Of a DNA stretch of 64,000 nt, positions 1 to 12,092 are shown one piece after another (position 1 is the first letter of the stretch; the number at the start of each line of letters is the position of its first letter). The notes beneath the pieces were generated by a model that did no database searches, had not been told where the DNA came from, and saw only the letters and a list, made by a program, of their open reading frames with translations. The position numbers and the translations under genes are program-made. This DNA is from Mytilus galloprovincialis (taxonomy: Eukaryota > Mollusca > Bivalvia > Mytilida > Mytilidae). The DNA lies in the NCBI RefSeq assembly GCF_965363235.1, contig NC_134838.1:19190441-19254440 (forward strand), read 5' to 3'.

Positions 1-394
1 CAGGTTTCATTTTAATTAATTTGATATCAATAGAAGAAAATTGTTACATGTTTATTTGTTTATAATTTTGTTGTGAGGCGTTTTTTCTTTCTGTTGATAT
101 CATAAACTCGAAATACCTTCTCCTACGCGTCTAAAACAAAAAAAAAAGTGTTTTTAAATCAGGCTGCACACAGAACAACGTACAGAATGCTGTGATTTCT
201 AATTGGAGTTATTTAGATAATTTCTATGAGGTTTAAGACAGCACAGGCTGCTTGTTGGATTCATTATAGACCGCAGAAAGTAGTTTCTCTTTCATGTGTC
301 CTTTCTTGGAGTAAGGGAGATAACCTGCGTAACTAACGACAAACGTTTTTAATCCCGTATTCCGCTAGAGGCGTGCAATTACGTACACTTCGCC
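1..394. other. Left-edge non-genic DNA
   Basis: AT-rich sequence with no exon, RNA gene or repeat boundary that I can recognise. It forms the left flank of the split SINE and composite insertion that start at about 395. Confidence 0.4.
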
Positions 395-417
395 TTAATC
401 CCTTTCCACTTTGCTAG
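395..417 (-). repeat. Fragment of a split SINE
   Basis: These 23 bases match all but one base of an internal stretch of the SINE copy at about 30520-30540 (TTAATCCCTTTCC and onward). The sequence that should follow reappears at 7334. The fragment therefore looks like one side of a SINE interrupted by the composite insertion 418-7333. Confidence 0.45.
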
Positions 418-640
418 TGACGTTACGCTCGATATTGCGTCCCAATTGGTAGTTCGTCAAAATTTGACGTTTTACGTCGGTAATCGAGTATACTTTGTTC
501 GTTTTGTTTGTAATCATTTTTGATCGATATGGATACTTCAGTCTTGAATATGTATGAAATATGTCCTACTGGTAGTTACGGAAGCAAAAATAAACAATAC
601 AAAATAGGTATTTGGTTGAGAAAATAGTGCCTATAGTATA

Positions 641-2913
641 ACTAGTGTGGATCTAGCCGTCGATAGCAGCCGGCGTTAATATTCATGAGGCCAGCCTTCA
701 ATAATATTCATGAGCCGTCAATAATATTCATGAGATGACTTGCGTTCGAAGAAGTGTTGTTAGAAACTATGAACGATAATTATAATTAAATAACGTTCCT
801 ATTTATATTTGATATTACTTCAAATAGGCATGTCAATGGGTGTCTTCTTCGAGGTCCGCGTTTATTGAATCAACTTTGGGTCTTCTTCAAGGTCTGCGAC
901 TTTAAACAACATTGTAAATGTAATAAAAACAATGTAAATGCCTCCATAAATATAAAACAAAGAAATGGTCTTTTAACATTCTGTGATTAGAGAAGTAATG
1001 TAAACTAAAGCAATAACAAGTTTAAAAAAAAAATAATTAAATATAGAAATTAAACGGGACATTACAACAAACAAATAAAGTAAAGAACAGTTCTTATTAA
1101 AATTTTGTGATAATTAAATCAATGTAAGCTACAATAAATTTAAAAAATTGATTAAATATAGAAATTTAGGAATGACAGAGAATTGATGGTCATTTGTTCG
1201 TTGTCTACAAATATAGTCCAATCATGAAACTAAAACATACAATATTACGACAGTATTTTCTATTTAAACATATCAGAAAAATAGAAACATAGTTAATTGC
1301 AGAAATAAAAATAACAGAAAAATAACAACTGTCAATTACTATTTCAATGACATATGATTCTTCAAAATTATGGAGACCAATCTGAGTCATTATTAACAAT
1401 TCATATTATTGCCTCTAAAATGGCCCATAGCACTTATGCCCTAGACCCGTACGAGTTAGTCAGGAGAGAATAAGGGGGTACCCTGGTATATCACAAATTC
1501 GAAAATGAACTATTGCCGGCTGGCCAAACGAAGAGATTCTCCACGTGGGCAATGGTATCAGACGAAGAGGTACTTATTGCCTTTAAAATGGCCCATAGCA
1601 CTTATACTCTAGACCCGTACGGGTTTGTCAGTAGAGGGTTCAAAGGGGGGACATGGTATCCGGTTTACAACGAATTCTTACTGAACTATTGCCGGCTGGC
1701 CAAACTAAGAGATTCTCCACATTGACCATCATACCAGAGGAAGAGGTACTTATTGCCTTTAAAATGGCCTATAGCACTTGTACCCTAGACCCGTACGAGT
1801 TTGTCAGTAGAGGGTTCAAAGGGGGGATATGGAATCCAAGATACAACGAATTCGAACTGAACTATTGCCGGCTGGCCAAACTAAGAGATTCTCCACACCG
1901 ACCATTATACCAGAGGTAGAGGTTGGTATTGCCTCTAAAATCGCCCATAGCACTTATGCCCTAGACCCGTAAGAGTTAGTCAGAAAAGGATAAGGGGGGG
2001 GGGGTACCCTGGTATATCACAAATTCGAAAATGAACTATTGCCGGCTGGCCAAACGAAGAGATTCTCCACGTGGGCAATGATACCAGAGGAAGAGGTACT
2101 TATTGCCTTTAAAATGGCCCATAGCACTTATACCCTAGACCCGTACGAGTTTGTCAGTAGAGGGTTCAAAGGGGGATATGGAATCCAAGATACAACGAAT
2201 TCGAACTGAACTATTGCCGGCTGGCCAAACTAAGAGATTCTCCACACCGACCATTATACCAGAGGTAGAGGTTGGTATTGCCTCTAAAATGGCCCATAGC
2301 ACTTATGCCCTAGACCCGTACGAGTTAGTCAGAAAAGGATAAGGGGGGTACCCTGGTATATCACAAATTCGAAAATGAACTATTGCCGGCTGGCCAAACG
2401 AAGAGATTCTCCACGTGGGCAATGATACCAGAGGAAGAGGTACTTATTGCCTTTAAAATGGCCCATAGCACTTGTACCCTAGACCCGTACGAGTTTGTCA
2501 GTAGAGGGTTCAAAGGGGGGATATAGAATCCAAGATACAACGAATTCGAACTGAACTATTACCCTCTATTTAATCATCTTGTTTTAATTATTAAAGTTTA
2601 CATTGATTCAATAATAACAACATTTTAATGATCATAATTGTTTTGTGTTGTGTGAGGCAATGCAATTAAACTTTTCATTTACTTTCATTTTAAATGACGC
2701 GGACCTTACAGAAGACACCTATTGGCTTAATATTTCTTAATTACTTTATATTGCTATAAATAGCATAACCATAATGGATATTGACAGCAAAATTTATTTT
2801 ATTGTCACAATCTTATAACTACCCAAAACATTTCATCGAACGCGGTTTTGATCTCATGAATATTATTGACGGCTAGCCTCATGAATATTAACGCCGGCTA
2901 GATCCACACTAGT
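641..2913. mobile_element. Non-autonomous TIR DNA transposon with 9-bp TSD (MULE-like)
   Basis: The left end begins ACTAGTGTGGATCTAGCC and the right end is its exact inverted copy. Both continue inward with inverted TAATATTCATGAG motifs. A further inverted match near 835-870 and 2697-2725 suggests subterminal arms of about 200 bp. A perfect 9-bp duplication, TATAGTATA, flanks the element at 632-640 and 2914-2922. The interior is AT-rich DNA plus a 175-bp satellite and has no transposase frame. Long arms with a 9-bp duplication suggest a Mutator-like superfamily, but that assignment is inferred. It sits inside the 418-7333 composite. Confidence 0.75.
1411..2562. repeat. 175-bp tandem satellite, about 6.5 copies
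   Basis: The phrase TATTGCCGGCTGGCCAAAC recurs at 1511, 1687, 1863, 2037, 2212 and 2381, giving a unit of 169 to 176 bp. Two alternating subtypes differ around ACGAAGAG and ACTAAGAG. Short open frames inside it are a by-product of the repetition. The array is the core of the transposon at 641-2913. Confidence 0.9.
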
Positions 2914-2995
2914 TATAGTATATTATATATTGCGTTGGTCACCCTTTTAAATAGTGCCTATAGTATATTATATATTGCGTTGGTCACCCTTTTAA
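2914..2995. repeat. 45-bp direct duplication beside transposon
   Basis: The sequence starting TATAGTATATTATATATTGC occurs at 2914 and again at 2959. The same flank (AAATAGTGCC before TATAGTATA) is found to the left of the transposon at 622-640. The transposon therefore landed in the first unit of an existing tandem duplication. Confidence 0.75.
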
Positions 2996-5900
2996 TTTAA
3001 GAAAAGAGGGAAGGGAGGAAGCAATTCATGTTGCTTAAATAACATAGTTTTTATGTTTTGTGCTTTTATCTTTTATCTGTTTTTAAATGTTACTGGTTTT
3101 TTTTTGTGTTTTTTTGGGGGGAGGTGGAGGGGTGTGTGTGATGATAAGTTAAAAGATTTTAATGAAAAAGACTTCTATTGTTTACAACGGAGTAAATAAA
3201 TCAAGAAAGAGAATGATTGCGTGAAAAATAATTATATTCATCTGATATGTTTACAAGCTTTGTATAATATCGAGGTGTAACTCCTCAGGTACAACAATTT
3301 TACTGCCTCCTTCAATTTCAGCACAAATGAACCGTATTGCAGATGAATAGCAAATCGCTAAAAGTTCTACGCTTCACAAGCTTGAAAATAAACGGTTGAT
3401 CTTTTATCCTCTAGTAATATAGCCCTTTCACAACTTTAGAATCTTGGTTAAATGAACAACCCCAGTCATCTGAAATATTTTACCTATTTATTGACAAATT
3501 TCCATATGTTTTTTTTTTTCTTTTCATTTAAGTTAATTATTCATTTTCTATTTGATTATATCTACTATTATATATTACAGTTTTTATCGTGGTTTCTATG
3601 ATTCTATCTATTTTCGAAATTTGTAATTTTGTTATTTTGTTTTGTCCTCTGATCTGAAAACATGAAATCGAACCGTACTTGTTATTTAAAAACAATGAAA
3701 TGTCGTTCATATATCATATGATAATACAAACTGCTTTCAATTTCGATGGCCAGGGAGGGTGATTGGCATAATGAGTTCATATAAAGTGATAAAAAGCCTG
3801 CGGCGATTTTAAGATACGCTCGTGGCGAGATTTGTTCGACTCCGATCCTAATCGACAGTTATTGCAAATATTTTAACTTAAGTTCGCCTGATGTCCGGCT
3901 TCTCCTACCTATGATGACAAGTCAATAAAATACAACAAATGTCTCGTATACATGTAGCGTTGTTTAACACCAAAACAAAGAACAAACTTTTAGAAATAAT
4001 TTGAAAACACATATATGTATAGCGTCCCGAATCGCAAACGTTCAAAACGTAAGAAAATTGTTCAGTGGACAAACTTGCAAGACATTTGATTGGTTAAAAA
4101 ACGAAGTCATTTCGACTTCACAGCTCGAAATTCGACATTGGACAATCTCGCAAGACATTTTCCCGAAGCCAATGCGTTTTTATTTGTGGTGCGTGTGCTG
4201 TAAAATTCCGGATTTGAAATGGTCTATCTAAGCACTTTTGTAGGAATAATTTATGAAAACAAAATTTTATATCTTCTGATATTTTAAAAAGCGGTAACTT
4301 TTGATAACTTACCATTTTCCGAAACCTGACCATGGCGAGGATTATTCATTTTTGAAAAAAATCAGCTTTAATTGACCGTTCCATCAACACAAAAAACAGC
4401 AATGACTTCATAACTTATATATGACGTTTATCATTCATGCGAATTTTCGCAGATTTTAAACTCTTTTTTAGACCACAAAAATTCCCGCAAAAGTTATTTT
4501 GCGAATAATTTGTTACGTCTGACACGCATATTTTTGACGTTTTTGGCAATATTTGTATCATTATTTGAAACTATTATGAAAAGTTGAAGAATATTTTTTT
4601 TATATTTTTGGAAACAGTAATACCTGCCTAATCTATGGATAAAAATTTCATAAAGCTGAACTATTTAGATTTCATAGAAGAGCTATTTATCAAATTGCTC
4701 TATCGGATTTCACGGCATTGACGCAATAACGTTCTTAGACGTTACGCGCGATGTTCGTACCTCATTGGAAAATCGATGTAGTTGGCAAGATGCAAGTCCA
4801 AAATATACAATTTTGTGATATCATATTCATTGCAATTTTACTTATTTTAAAAAATAATGTTTTTTAAAATAAAAACGAAAAAAAAAATAATTGTTAAAAC
4901 TATGTTTTATGCTGCATGCGACAAGCTTCATTAAAAAAACGGCCATTTTTAGGCTGTCCCGCGTAACATATTTCATTTATTGTAACCACTAAACTATGAT
5001 TTTCGTCTAAACTATTTAAATTTTTGAAATACATTTTTTTTCCATTATTTAACAGGAAGGTTCCTTCAGTCTTTATTGCATATTTTTATGTCGCTATAAT
5101 GACATCATAGAAATAAAAGCATTCCATACTACAAAGACAAATCTGTCCCACGGGAAAAATAATTGGGATTTCAGATTTAAAAATAAAAAAAAAACATGTA
5201 TCTGAAATGGAAATAGGTCAGTATTTGTATTTACTACATCAATGTTAATTTGCTTAATTTTATGAATTTAAAGACAAATATCCTAGAAAATGATATATGG
5301 TAATTTATGGACGATTTTTCTAAGGCTTACAGGGTTGTCGCACCGCCATTTGTTGACGTAAAAACGAACTCAACTCAAATTTACGTCAATTGTTTGCTTA
5401 TCAGTGCTCTTATAATGATAGAGTTTTATGATTTTTTAAAATGTTATTTTTCTTAATTTTTCAAAAATCTAAAATACATCAATTTTCAATAAGTAGTTAA
5501 AACGCATCTTCGACTTTGTGGAGTCTTACAAGAATGTCACACTTGCTTAAAAACAACGTTTCAGTCGAAGTTTTGGTTTAAACGTTACGAAATATTCGCG
5601 ACGTTGTGTTACGCTTATGACGTTAAGCACGATATTGCGTCTCAAACGGTAACGTCCAATTTTTACGTTTTACGGCGATTAATTATTACTTGGGATAAGT
5701 CTTTTAATTTCGCGTGCAATTTTTGTATTGCACAGCAATATGGATACTTCTTAATGTTTAGTTGTACTGAATATGCATGCAGTATTTCCCACTAGAAGTA
5801 ACGTAAGCAACAAACAACAAAATATATCGTATTTGCGTAATGCATAAGTCTTTATGAAATGAGAAGATATATATATGGTATGATGAGTACCAATGAGACA

Positions 5901-7333
5901 ACTCTCTACTAGAGACCAATTGACATAAAACGAAAAAAAAAATGCAATGTTTCCAAATTAGATCCGAAAAGAAAAGAGATATATTTTGCTTTAACTTATA
6001 CAAAGTTTGTCGGGAATTACAAGTTAAACGGGTCTTGCTTATAAAATTCATTTTACTTTCTTTAATAGCGGTACAATTAGATAAAGAAATGGAAAGATTG
6101 TCCAAAAAATAGGTTAATTATAATTCATCTCATATGTTTACAAGCTTTGTATGATATGGAGAGGTATATAGCTACGCTTCAGGACCAATTTTAATTTCCC
6201 TTTCAAGTTCTGTACGTATGAAACTTATTGCAGAGAAATAAAAAAAAATCGCAGTTTTACGCTTCCCAAAATTGAAAAAGATGACTTTTTATCCTCTCGG
6301 TATACAAAACTTTTCCACAACTTAAGAACCTCATCTAAACGAACAAACCCAGTCATCGGATTTTTTTTATACTTTGTGGTCTTATTGTTTATTATCTGAC
6401 TATCAAGAAAATTCTATCTGAGGAAATATATACAGATGATCCACCATAAATAGCGTACCCCGAATCGACAACGTTGAAAACGTATGAAAATCGTTCAGTG
6501 GACAAACTTGCAAGACATTTCATTTCATTGAAAACGGAGTCGTTTTGACTACGCAAATTATCAAAAAGTATGTAGCTGTTTTGTAGTAAAGTTAAAGCAC
6601 AATTACAGAAAAGCACTATTTAGCATGCAACTAATCTAAATTTTCAAAAAATAACGTCGCAAATGACAATTTATTTGTAAAAAGCGGCGAAATCCGACAT
6701 TGGACATCTTGCAAGACAATTGCCAGAAGTCGTTGCATTTTTATATGTAGTGTGAGTGCTGCAAAAATTCTATTTTGATATGGTCTATTTATGCACTTTT
6801 GTGAGCCTAATTTACACAAACGAAATATCATGTAATCTTATATCTTAAAACCTATAAATTTTGATATCTTAACATTTTCCAAAATCTGACCATAATGAAC
6901 ACTTTTTGTTTTTGCCAAAAAATAGCGTTTGTCGTTACAGGAACGCATGTTCAGTAATATTGTAATACTTTATATATAAAGCATATCATTCATTCGAATT
7001 TTCGTGGATATAACACTGTTTTGAAGAACACAAACACCCCTGCTAAAGTTCTTATGCGTATAGTCTGTTACGTCTGACACGCATATTTTTGACGTTTTGT
7101 CAATATGTTGTCCTTATTTTAGACTATAGTAAAATATGATAAAACAATTTGTACTTTTTTCGGAATAGTATTTACCTGTCTAGTCTATGGATACAAGTTT
7201 TATATAACTTAACAGTTATGATTTTATAGAAAAGCTGTTTATTAGTATGGCCTGGTGGATTACACGGTATTGACGCAATACCGTGCGTAACGTCGTATAT
7301 GTACGAACATCGCGCGTAACGTCATAACGTCAG

Positions 7334-7620
7334 TGCGAATGCTGCCTTGTAGCGGCATTAGCCTGCTCTTTTTCGAAATCTACAAGGGTGTCTTTTACGT
7401 GCAAGAGATATGGCTCTCTCTTAACACGGGTTAGCCATTTATTGTCCCCTTCCGACGGACTATCATCGTTTCCTTAAGACCATACTCGCAAATGGTGTCA
7501 AGGGAGTGCCGAAAATTCAGTCCCTGAATTTTTATCCCGGAACGGGAATCGAACCACGAACCTTTGTGTAAAAATTAGCAGTCTGAGGTTTTTATCGAGC
7601 GCGGCTCCTTTTATACACAT
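7334..7620 (-). repeat. tRNA-derived SINE, larger part of split copy
   Basis: Read on the minus strand, the sequence contains a perfect RNA polymerase III box B (GGTTCGATTCC, near 7545-7555) and then a body shared with copies at 30460-30797 and 31864-32035 (CTACAAGGGTGTCTTT in plus orientation). The A-box half of the tRNA-like head is decayed. Its 3' portion appears to lie at 395-417, on the other side of the composite insertion. Confidence 0.6.
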
Positions 7621-7900
7621 ACTGAGACTACTATAACACAGAGATTGGTCACTTCCTGTACTGACCAGTCAAAACGTAATTATTTTGTGGTCATAGTACT
7701 GTAGTCTCAGACACATATCAAAGTCACTGGTTTGGACATTTTGTCTTAAACCAATCACCACTGTTAGATTCCAAATCAACACAATATAAATACTAGTAAA
7801 TTAAACATAAGAGATAAACAAATAAGACTTTAAAGTATTATGCTATTTGTGAGTTTTTAGTGACATAAATGGTATCTCTTTCTCCATAACTCGTTTTCTT

Positions 7901-7920
7901 GAGGGGGCTTCGCCCCCCTC
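7901..7920. repeat. GC-rich hairpin in a repeat-like stretch
   Basis: GAGGGGGCTTCGCCCCCCTC forms a stem with a TTCG-type loop in otherwise AT-rich DNA. The stretch 7860-8040 looks like an interspersed repeat fragment, but I have no second copy here to set its limits. Confidence 0.4.
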
Positions 7921-8505
7921 GTACCCAGAACCAAAGTGGATGCTTTAGTCTGAACCCAATTGGGACCCTCAAAACACTCGCTGAGGTTAGGGCGTACACT
8001 TGAAAATAGCCTAGCTACGCCACTGGATACTCAGTAAAGGATTAAAGTATATACCGTCTCCCTCAACGAAATTTGCACGATCTAGTATATTGTATCGAAT
8101 TTCCATTAATTTGCCAGAAAACTACAGATGTAAATATCATATTGACAAGAGTGATCATGATTTTTAAACGTAGATTCAAATTTCGTTTATCAATGAAGTT
8201 TTCAAATTGTTTTAGGATTTTTCAGTAAAGTCTACGGATATGGATGGTAAACTATACCAGAGACGTATTATAGGCCTTTATGTCTCCGACTGAACATTGC
8301 TAGAAAACACAGAAATATCACGGCGGAAGCTTACGTTAAAAACGAAAATACGAAAGGAGTTTGATGAACCAAATTTTAATCTGTTAACCGAGTCACTGTG
8401 CATGCAAACATCTTTAAACCACTTGTATACAATGATCTGGGACTGTATTATACTAGATCAGCTGTTAATCAAAATAATCATGATTGAGTCCCGCGATATT
8501 TTAAA

Positions 8506-9880
8506 GGCACTGGCTACGGTTACATGGAAATGTAACAATAATAAAAATATTATTGTTACATTGGGGACTAAATGCCGGAATGCATGGTTGGATAAGGAAC
8601 CGATTAATTACGAATGTAACAATAATTATTGAGGCTACGGTTACATTGCGTTATTGTTACATGAAAAACAGCAATGCTCGATGGGACTAGTAATATGTAC
8701 CAAATAATAAAAGTTGAAGACATTATCTTATATTTACAATACATACAAGTATAACATACAATTTTTTTATTTTTTTTTTATAGTACGTCCTCCATGGATT
8801 CTGAAATCGGACTCGGACATGCTACTATGCGTAGTGTTGTGCGTTTATTTTTTCTACATTGGCTAGAGGTATAGGGGAGGGTTGAGATCTCATAAACATG
8901 TTTAACCCCGCCGCAATTTTGCGCCTTTCTCAAATCAGGATCCTTTGCATGGCCTTTGTAAGTCTTGTATGATTTTTTAATGTTAGTTTCTTGTGTATAA
9001 TTCGGAGTTTAGTATGACGTCCATTATCACTGAACTAGTACACATATTTGTTTAGGGGCCAGCTGAAGGACGCCTCCGACGGGTGCGGGAGTTTCTCGCT
9101 ACATTGAAGACCCATTGGTGACCTTCGGCTGTTGTCTGCTCTATGTTGGGGTTGTTGTCGCTTTGACACATTCCCCATTTCCATTCTCAATTTTATACAT
9201 GTATATAGAAGTTCACAGTGTTAGTTCACAGTTAGCAAACTTTGTGTTTGATGTATCAATTTTTGGTAAGTGCGTTTGTATAGCTGTATGAAATTTGTGT
9301 CTTGATATTGTTTCAGTTTCGTTTCAAACGCATCCCATGCAAGTTTTAAATTTTTCACCCAACTTGACAAAATTGGTAATAGGAATCTCTTCATCTTTTG
9401 TTCAAAGTATAATGACAGTAATACGAGTAGGTGTGCAGTTAAATACTTAAGTGAATAGTTTTCTCAGCCCGAGTTTTCAACAACAAACCATTGAACTATA
9501 TGTTTCGCTCTTTGACACTACTAATTTGAAGTAGTATCTTTAAGAACATCAAATCCATTAATACTTAAAACTATTTAAACACCATTTGTTGAATAATAAT
9601 ATTTATTATTTATTATTATAACAAGTATTATTTAGTAGACATGAATGAATTAAGCAACAAAACTATATAGAAGATTTAAGTTTAATAACAAGTTTAATAA
9701 TCTAGCTTACATTGCTGTTTTTCATGTAACAATAACGCAATGTAACCGTAGCCTCAATAATTATTGTTACATTAGTAATTAATCGGTTCCTTACCCAACT
9801 TTGCATTCCGGCAATTAGTCTCCAATGTAACAATAATATTTTTATTATTGTTACATTTCCATGTAACCGTAGCCAGTGCC
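8506..9880. mobile_element. Foldback TIR element with 9-bp TSD
   Basis: The left arm (about 8506-8678) and right arm (about 9705-9880) are near-complete inverted copies beginning GGCACTGGCTACGGTTACAT. A perfect 9-bp target duplication, TATTTTAAA, lies at 8497-8505 and 9881-9889. Each arm contains its own smaller palindromes built from ATGTAACAATAA and TTATTGTTACAT. The interior carries an interspersed repeat (9056-9204) and no transposase. The superfamily is unproven; a 9-bp duplication would fit Mutator-like elements. Confidence 0.8.
9056..9204 (+). repeat. Interspersed repeat fragment (copy 1)
   Basis: This stretch, with phrases such as CTACATTGAAGACC and CATTCCCCATTTCCATTCTC, recurs at 26606-26727. 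It looks like the 3' end of a retroelement or another common repeat. Here it lies inside the foldback element. Confidence 0.65.
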
Positions 9881-9889
9881 TATTTTAAA

Positions 9890-10337
9890 TGCGCAAAATA
9901 CGTCATAACTTCTCAAATAATTTCCTACCATGACTGACATGATCAAGCCAAAAGTTATAATACTAAAACTGATCGAGAGCCTCTGCACAGTTTTCAAGTG
10001 AAAATATTAGTATTAATATCAATAAAAAGCGTATTTCCCGCGAATTAAACAAAACCATTCGGAAAGGAAAAATTCGGAACAGGACATGCGCACATCAGTG
10101 GTTGTGAAGATCAACAACATGGAGGATAACTGAACTATATTTGTAAAAAAATAAATACCTGATTTATGTCATAAATGCAGAGATATCAGCTTAATTATGA
10201 GACAATAACTTAATAAAATAAGAGTAGACGAATTAGGTACAATATTTTATTGCTAAATAAATACTCGAAAGGTTCTATAGCCTAACTAAGAAGATATAAA
10301 AACTTACAAATGTATCCAAAAATGTCTCAGTTGTAAA
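9890..10337. other. Non-genic stretch
   Basis: I see no exon or repeat structure here. The stretch separates the foldback element from the palindrome at 10338. Confidence 0.35.
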
Positions 10338-10437
10338 CACAGGCACTTGTTTCTGTCTATAGGAAGACCCAATATCAACGTATATGTAAATATACGTTGA
10401 TGGTTGGTCTTTTAAGGGATAGAAACAAGTGCCTGTG
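10338..10437. repeat. 100-bp imperfect palindrome
   Basis: The arms begin CACAGGCACTTGTTTCTGTC and close with the inverted copy ending GTGCCTGTG, with the centre near 10388. It resembles a foldback miniature element. No target duplication was identified. Confidence 0.75.
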
Positions 10438-10668
10438 GTTGTAAAGCTTTAAAATAGATAACCTGCAAATACCCCAGGTCGTGTACATTTGTTTATCATG
10501 TGCAAGGATTTGTACGTATAGTTAAATCCTTGTCATGTGTAAGTATCTTAATTTTGTGAACAAAATGCCAAATGAACATACATAAGGAACATGTCAACGT
10601 ATATTTGTTCCGCCTAACAGAAGTTCCAATGAACATTGTCATTACATGTATTCCTGTTGGAACAAATA

Positions 10669-10723
10669 TTCTATACCATTTATTCCGTTAGGATATGTTC
10701 CTAACGGAATAAATGGTATAGAA
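10669..10723. repeat. 25-bp-arm perfect hairpin
   Basis: Two perfectly complementary 25-bp arms (TTCTATACCATTTATTCCGT and onward) flank a 5-base loop. The hairpin sits within a longer imperfect foldback of about 10630-10815, in which AGAAGTTCC and GGAACTTCT occur near the outer edges. Confidence 0.8.
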
Positions 10724-11146
10724 TAATGTAGTATTTGTTCCTGTGGAAATGATATTCCAGAATTTTTTTTTCCTTTTGGAACTTACAATATGAAGGAACT
10801 TCTGTTCCGTGACACCATCCTGCATAATGTAACGGCCGTGGCCTGTCACAGGGGAGATTCAAGTTTAGGAGGGATATTTTTATTTCAATATATATAATTG
10901 TCATTGTTAAGTACAGAAATGCTGAACTTTATTACAGTTATATAACGTATTGAATTATTATGAAATGTGTTTCTTACCTATACTAGATAATAGTTGGCAT
11001 TTTTCGTGGTAGTTAGCATATCTTATTAGGGATTTAAAAGGTATTGTACAGTGTTAATGTTGCACAACACGGTCTGTGTTGTTATATTGTCGTCAGCCAT
11101 TATTGTTGACGTTATTGTATTGCATCTTGGGATAGCGATGGTGGCA

Positions 11147-11256
11147 TGACGTCACAGACGTTACCATGCTATTGGCATTATGTCTTTAATGAACTTTGTG
11201 TCGCACCGTGTTGTACTCATTATAAATAAGGAAGTTCGCATCTCTCGGGTTCAGTC
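11147..11256 (+). promoter_or_regulatory. CRE, TATA and initiator core promoter, possibly of an LTR remnant
   Basis: A full palindromic CRE (TGACGTCA, 11147-11154) is followed by TATAAATA at 11221-11228 and an initiator-type TCAGTC at 11251-11256. The spacing of about 31 bases is that expected for TATA-directed initiation. An AATAAA lies about 145 bases further on (near 11397). No gene follows. The order resembles the U3-R part of a retrotransposon LTR, but I could not find paired LTRs, a convincing primer-binding site or a coding region. Confidence 0.4.
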
Positions 11257-12044
11257 TTGTCTTTTCTAGGCGCCATATCCAAATATTTAGTCTCCTTTTG
11301 CACAATAATATTGTTGTTTGTCGTTAAGGTGGGCACAATTAATATTAGTGTCAAAAGTAATTTTGATTCATTTTATCTATAACAATTAATTTATCCTAAT
11401 AAAGAAAACAGTTAGCTTTTATTAAAGATAATATACTGTATTAACTGTGTCTTGACACAACACAATCCCGACACTGCTAGAGTGTCATTTCTAGGAAAAT
11501 AGGTTAAAACCCTTTGGGGAAAATAGATACCCGAAATTTGATATAGAGTTACGTAATTGAAATTAATAAAACTATTACAAGATAATATTTATTCTACAAC
11601 ACATACAATCATATTACAAACATTTGACTACGCTAGAGTTTGTTGAGGGCCAACAGGGTTTTTCATATACACATACAAAAATCAATTCAAAGTACGACAT
11701 GCTAGTGACACATTTTTGAGCTATCATATTGAATATTTATTACTATATCAGTATAAAGTACTTTAAGTAGATTGACACTCACAGAGATAATAAAATGTTA
11801 ATTATACGAACAATCATAATATCAGACATTATTTCTCTGTTTATTAAGAAATATAATTTTGTTGCTAGAATTATTGTGTACTATTTCTGTTAATACCCTT
11901 GTATCTACCATATTTTGATACCACAGCTAACTACCACGAATGCCAGTAATACCTATATATAAATCCCCCTTTTTCTCACTTGAGTTATAGGTGCACCACA
12001 TATTACTAGAGCAGCTAATAGTGTTTTAATTGTATATACTATAC

Positions 12045-12050
<6 letters not shown>

Positions 12051-12088
<38 letters not shown>
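12051..12088. repeat. (AT)n microsatellite
   Basis: About 19 uninterrupted AT dinucleotides. Confidence 0.95.

Positions 12089-12092
<4 letters not shown>

Larger units (their letters stand above)
418..7333. mobile_element. Composite repeat insertion of diverged units
   Basis: A block of at least two long, diverged direct units. The motif TGACGTTACGC followed by a CGAT(A/G)TT..GT core begins near 418, 4737 and 5617, and an inverted copy closes the block near 7305-7333. Stretches such as 3216-3480 and 6116-6360, or 4020-4100 and 6455-6525, align as old direct copies; both latter stretches share a segment reading ACAAACTTGCAAGACATTT. No transposase or reverse transcriptase reading frame is visible, so the block is non-autonomous or decayed. 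Its class is unknown. The outer boundaries rest on the terminal inverted motif and on the SINE sequence split on either side. Confidence 0.5.

Noticed and set aside
1513..2342. Several 60-88-codon open frames with similar peptides
   Set aside because: They are the 175-bp satellite read in one frame. Their similarity comes from the DNA repeat, and no start context, splice sites or domain supports a protein.
4001..4333. Open frames of 71-76 codons on both strands
   Set aside because: A diverged copy of the same DNA at about 6450-6830 does not preserve these frames, so they belong to the repeated composite unit.
8297..8632. 111-codon plus-strand open frame
   Set aside because: It crosses the left target duplication and inverted arm of the foldback element at 8506, so its second half is transposon end.
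11040..11470. Complete LTR retrotransposon
   Set aside because: Only one LTR-like segment is visible. There is no paired LTR, no convincing primer-binding site and no gag or pol frame, so only the promoter motif set is reported.
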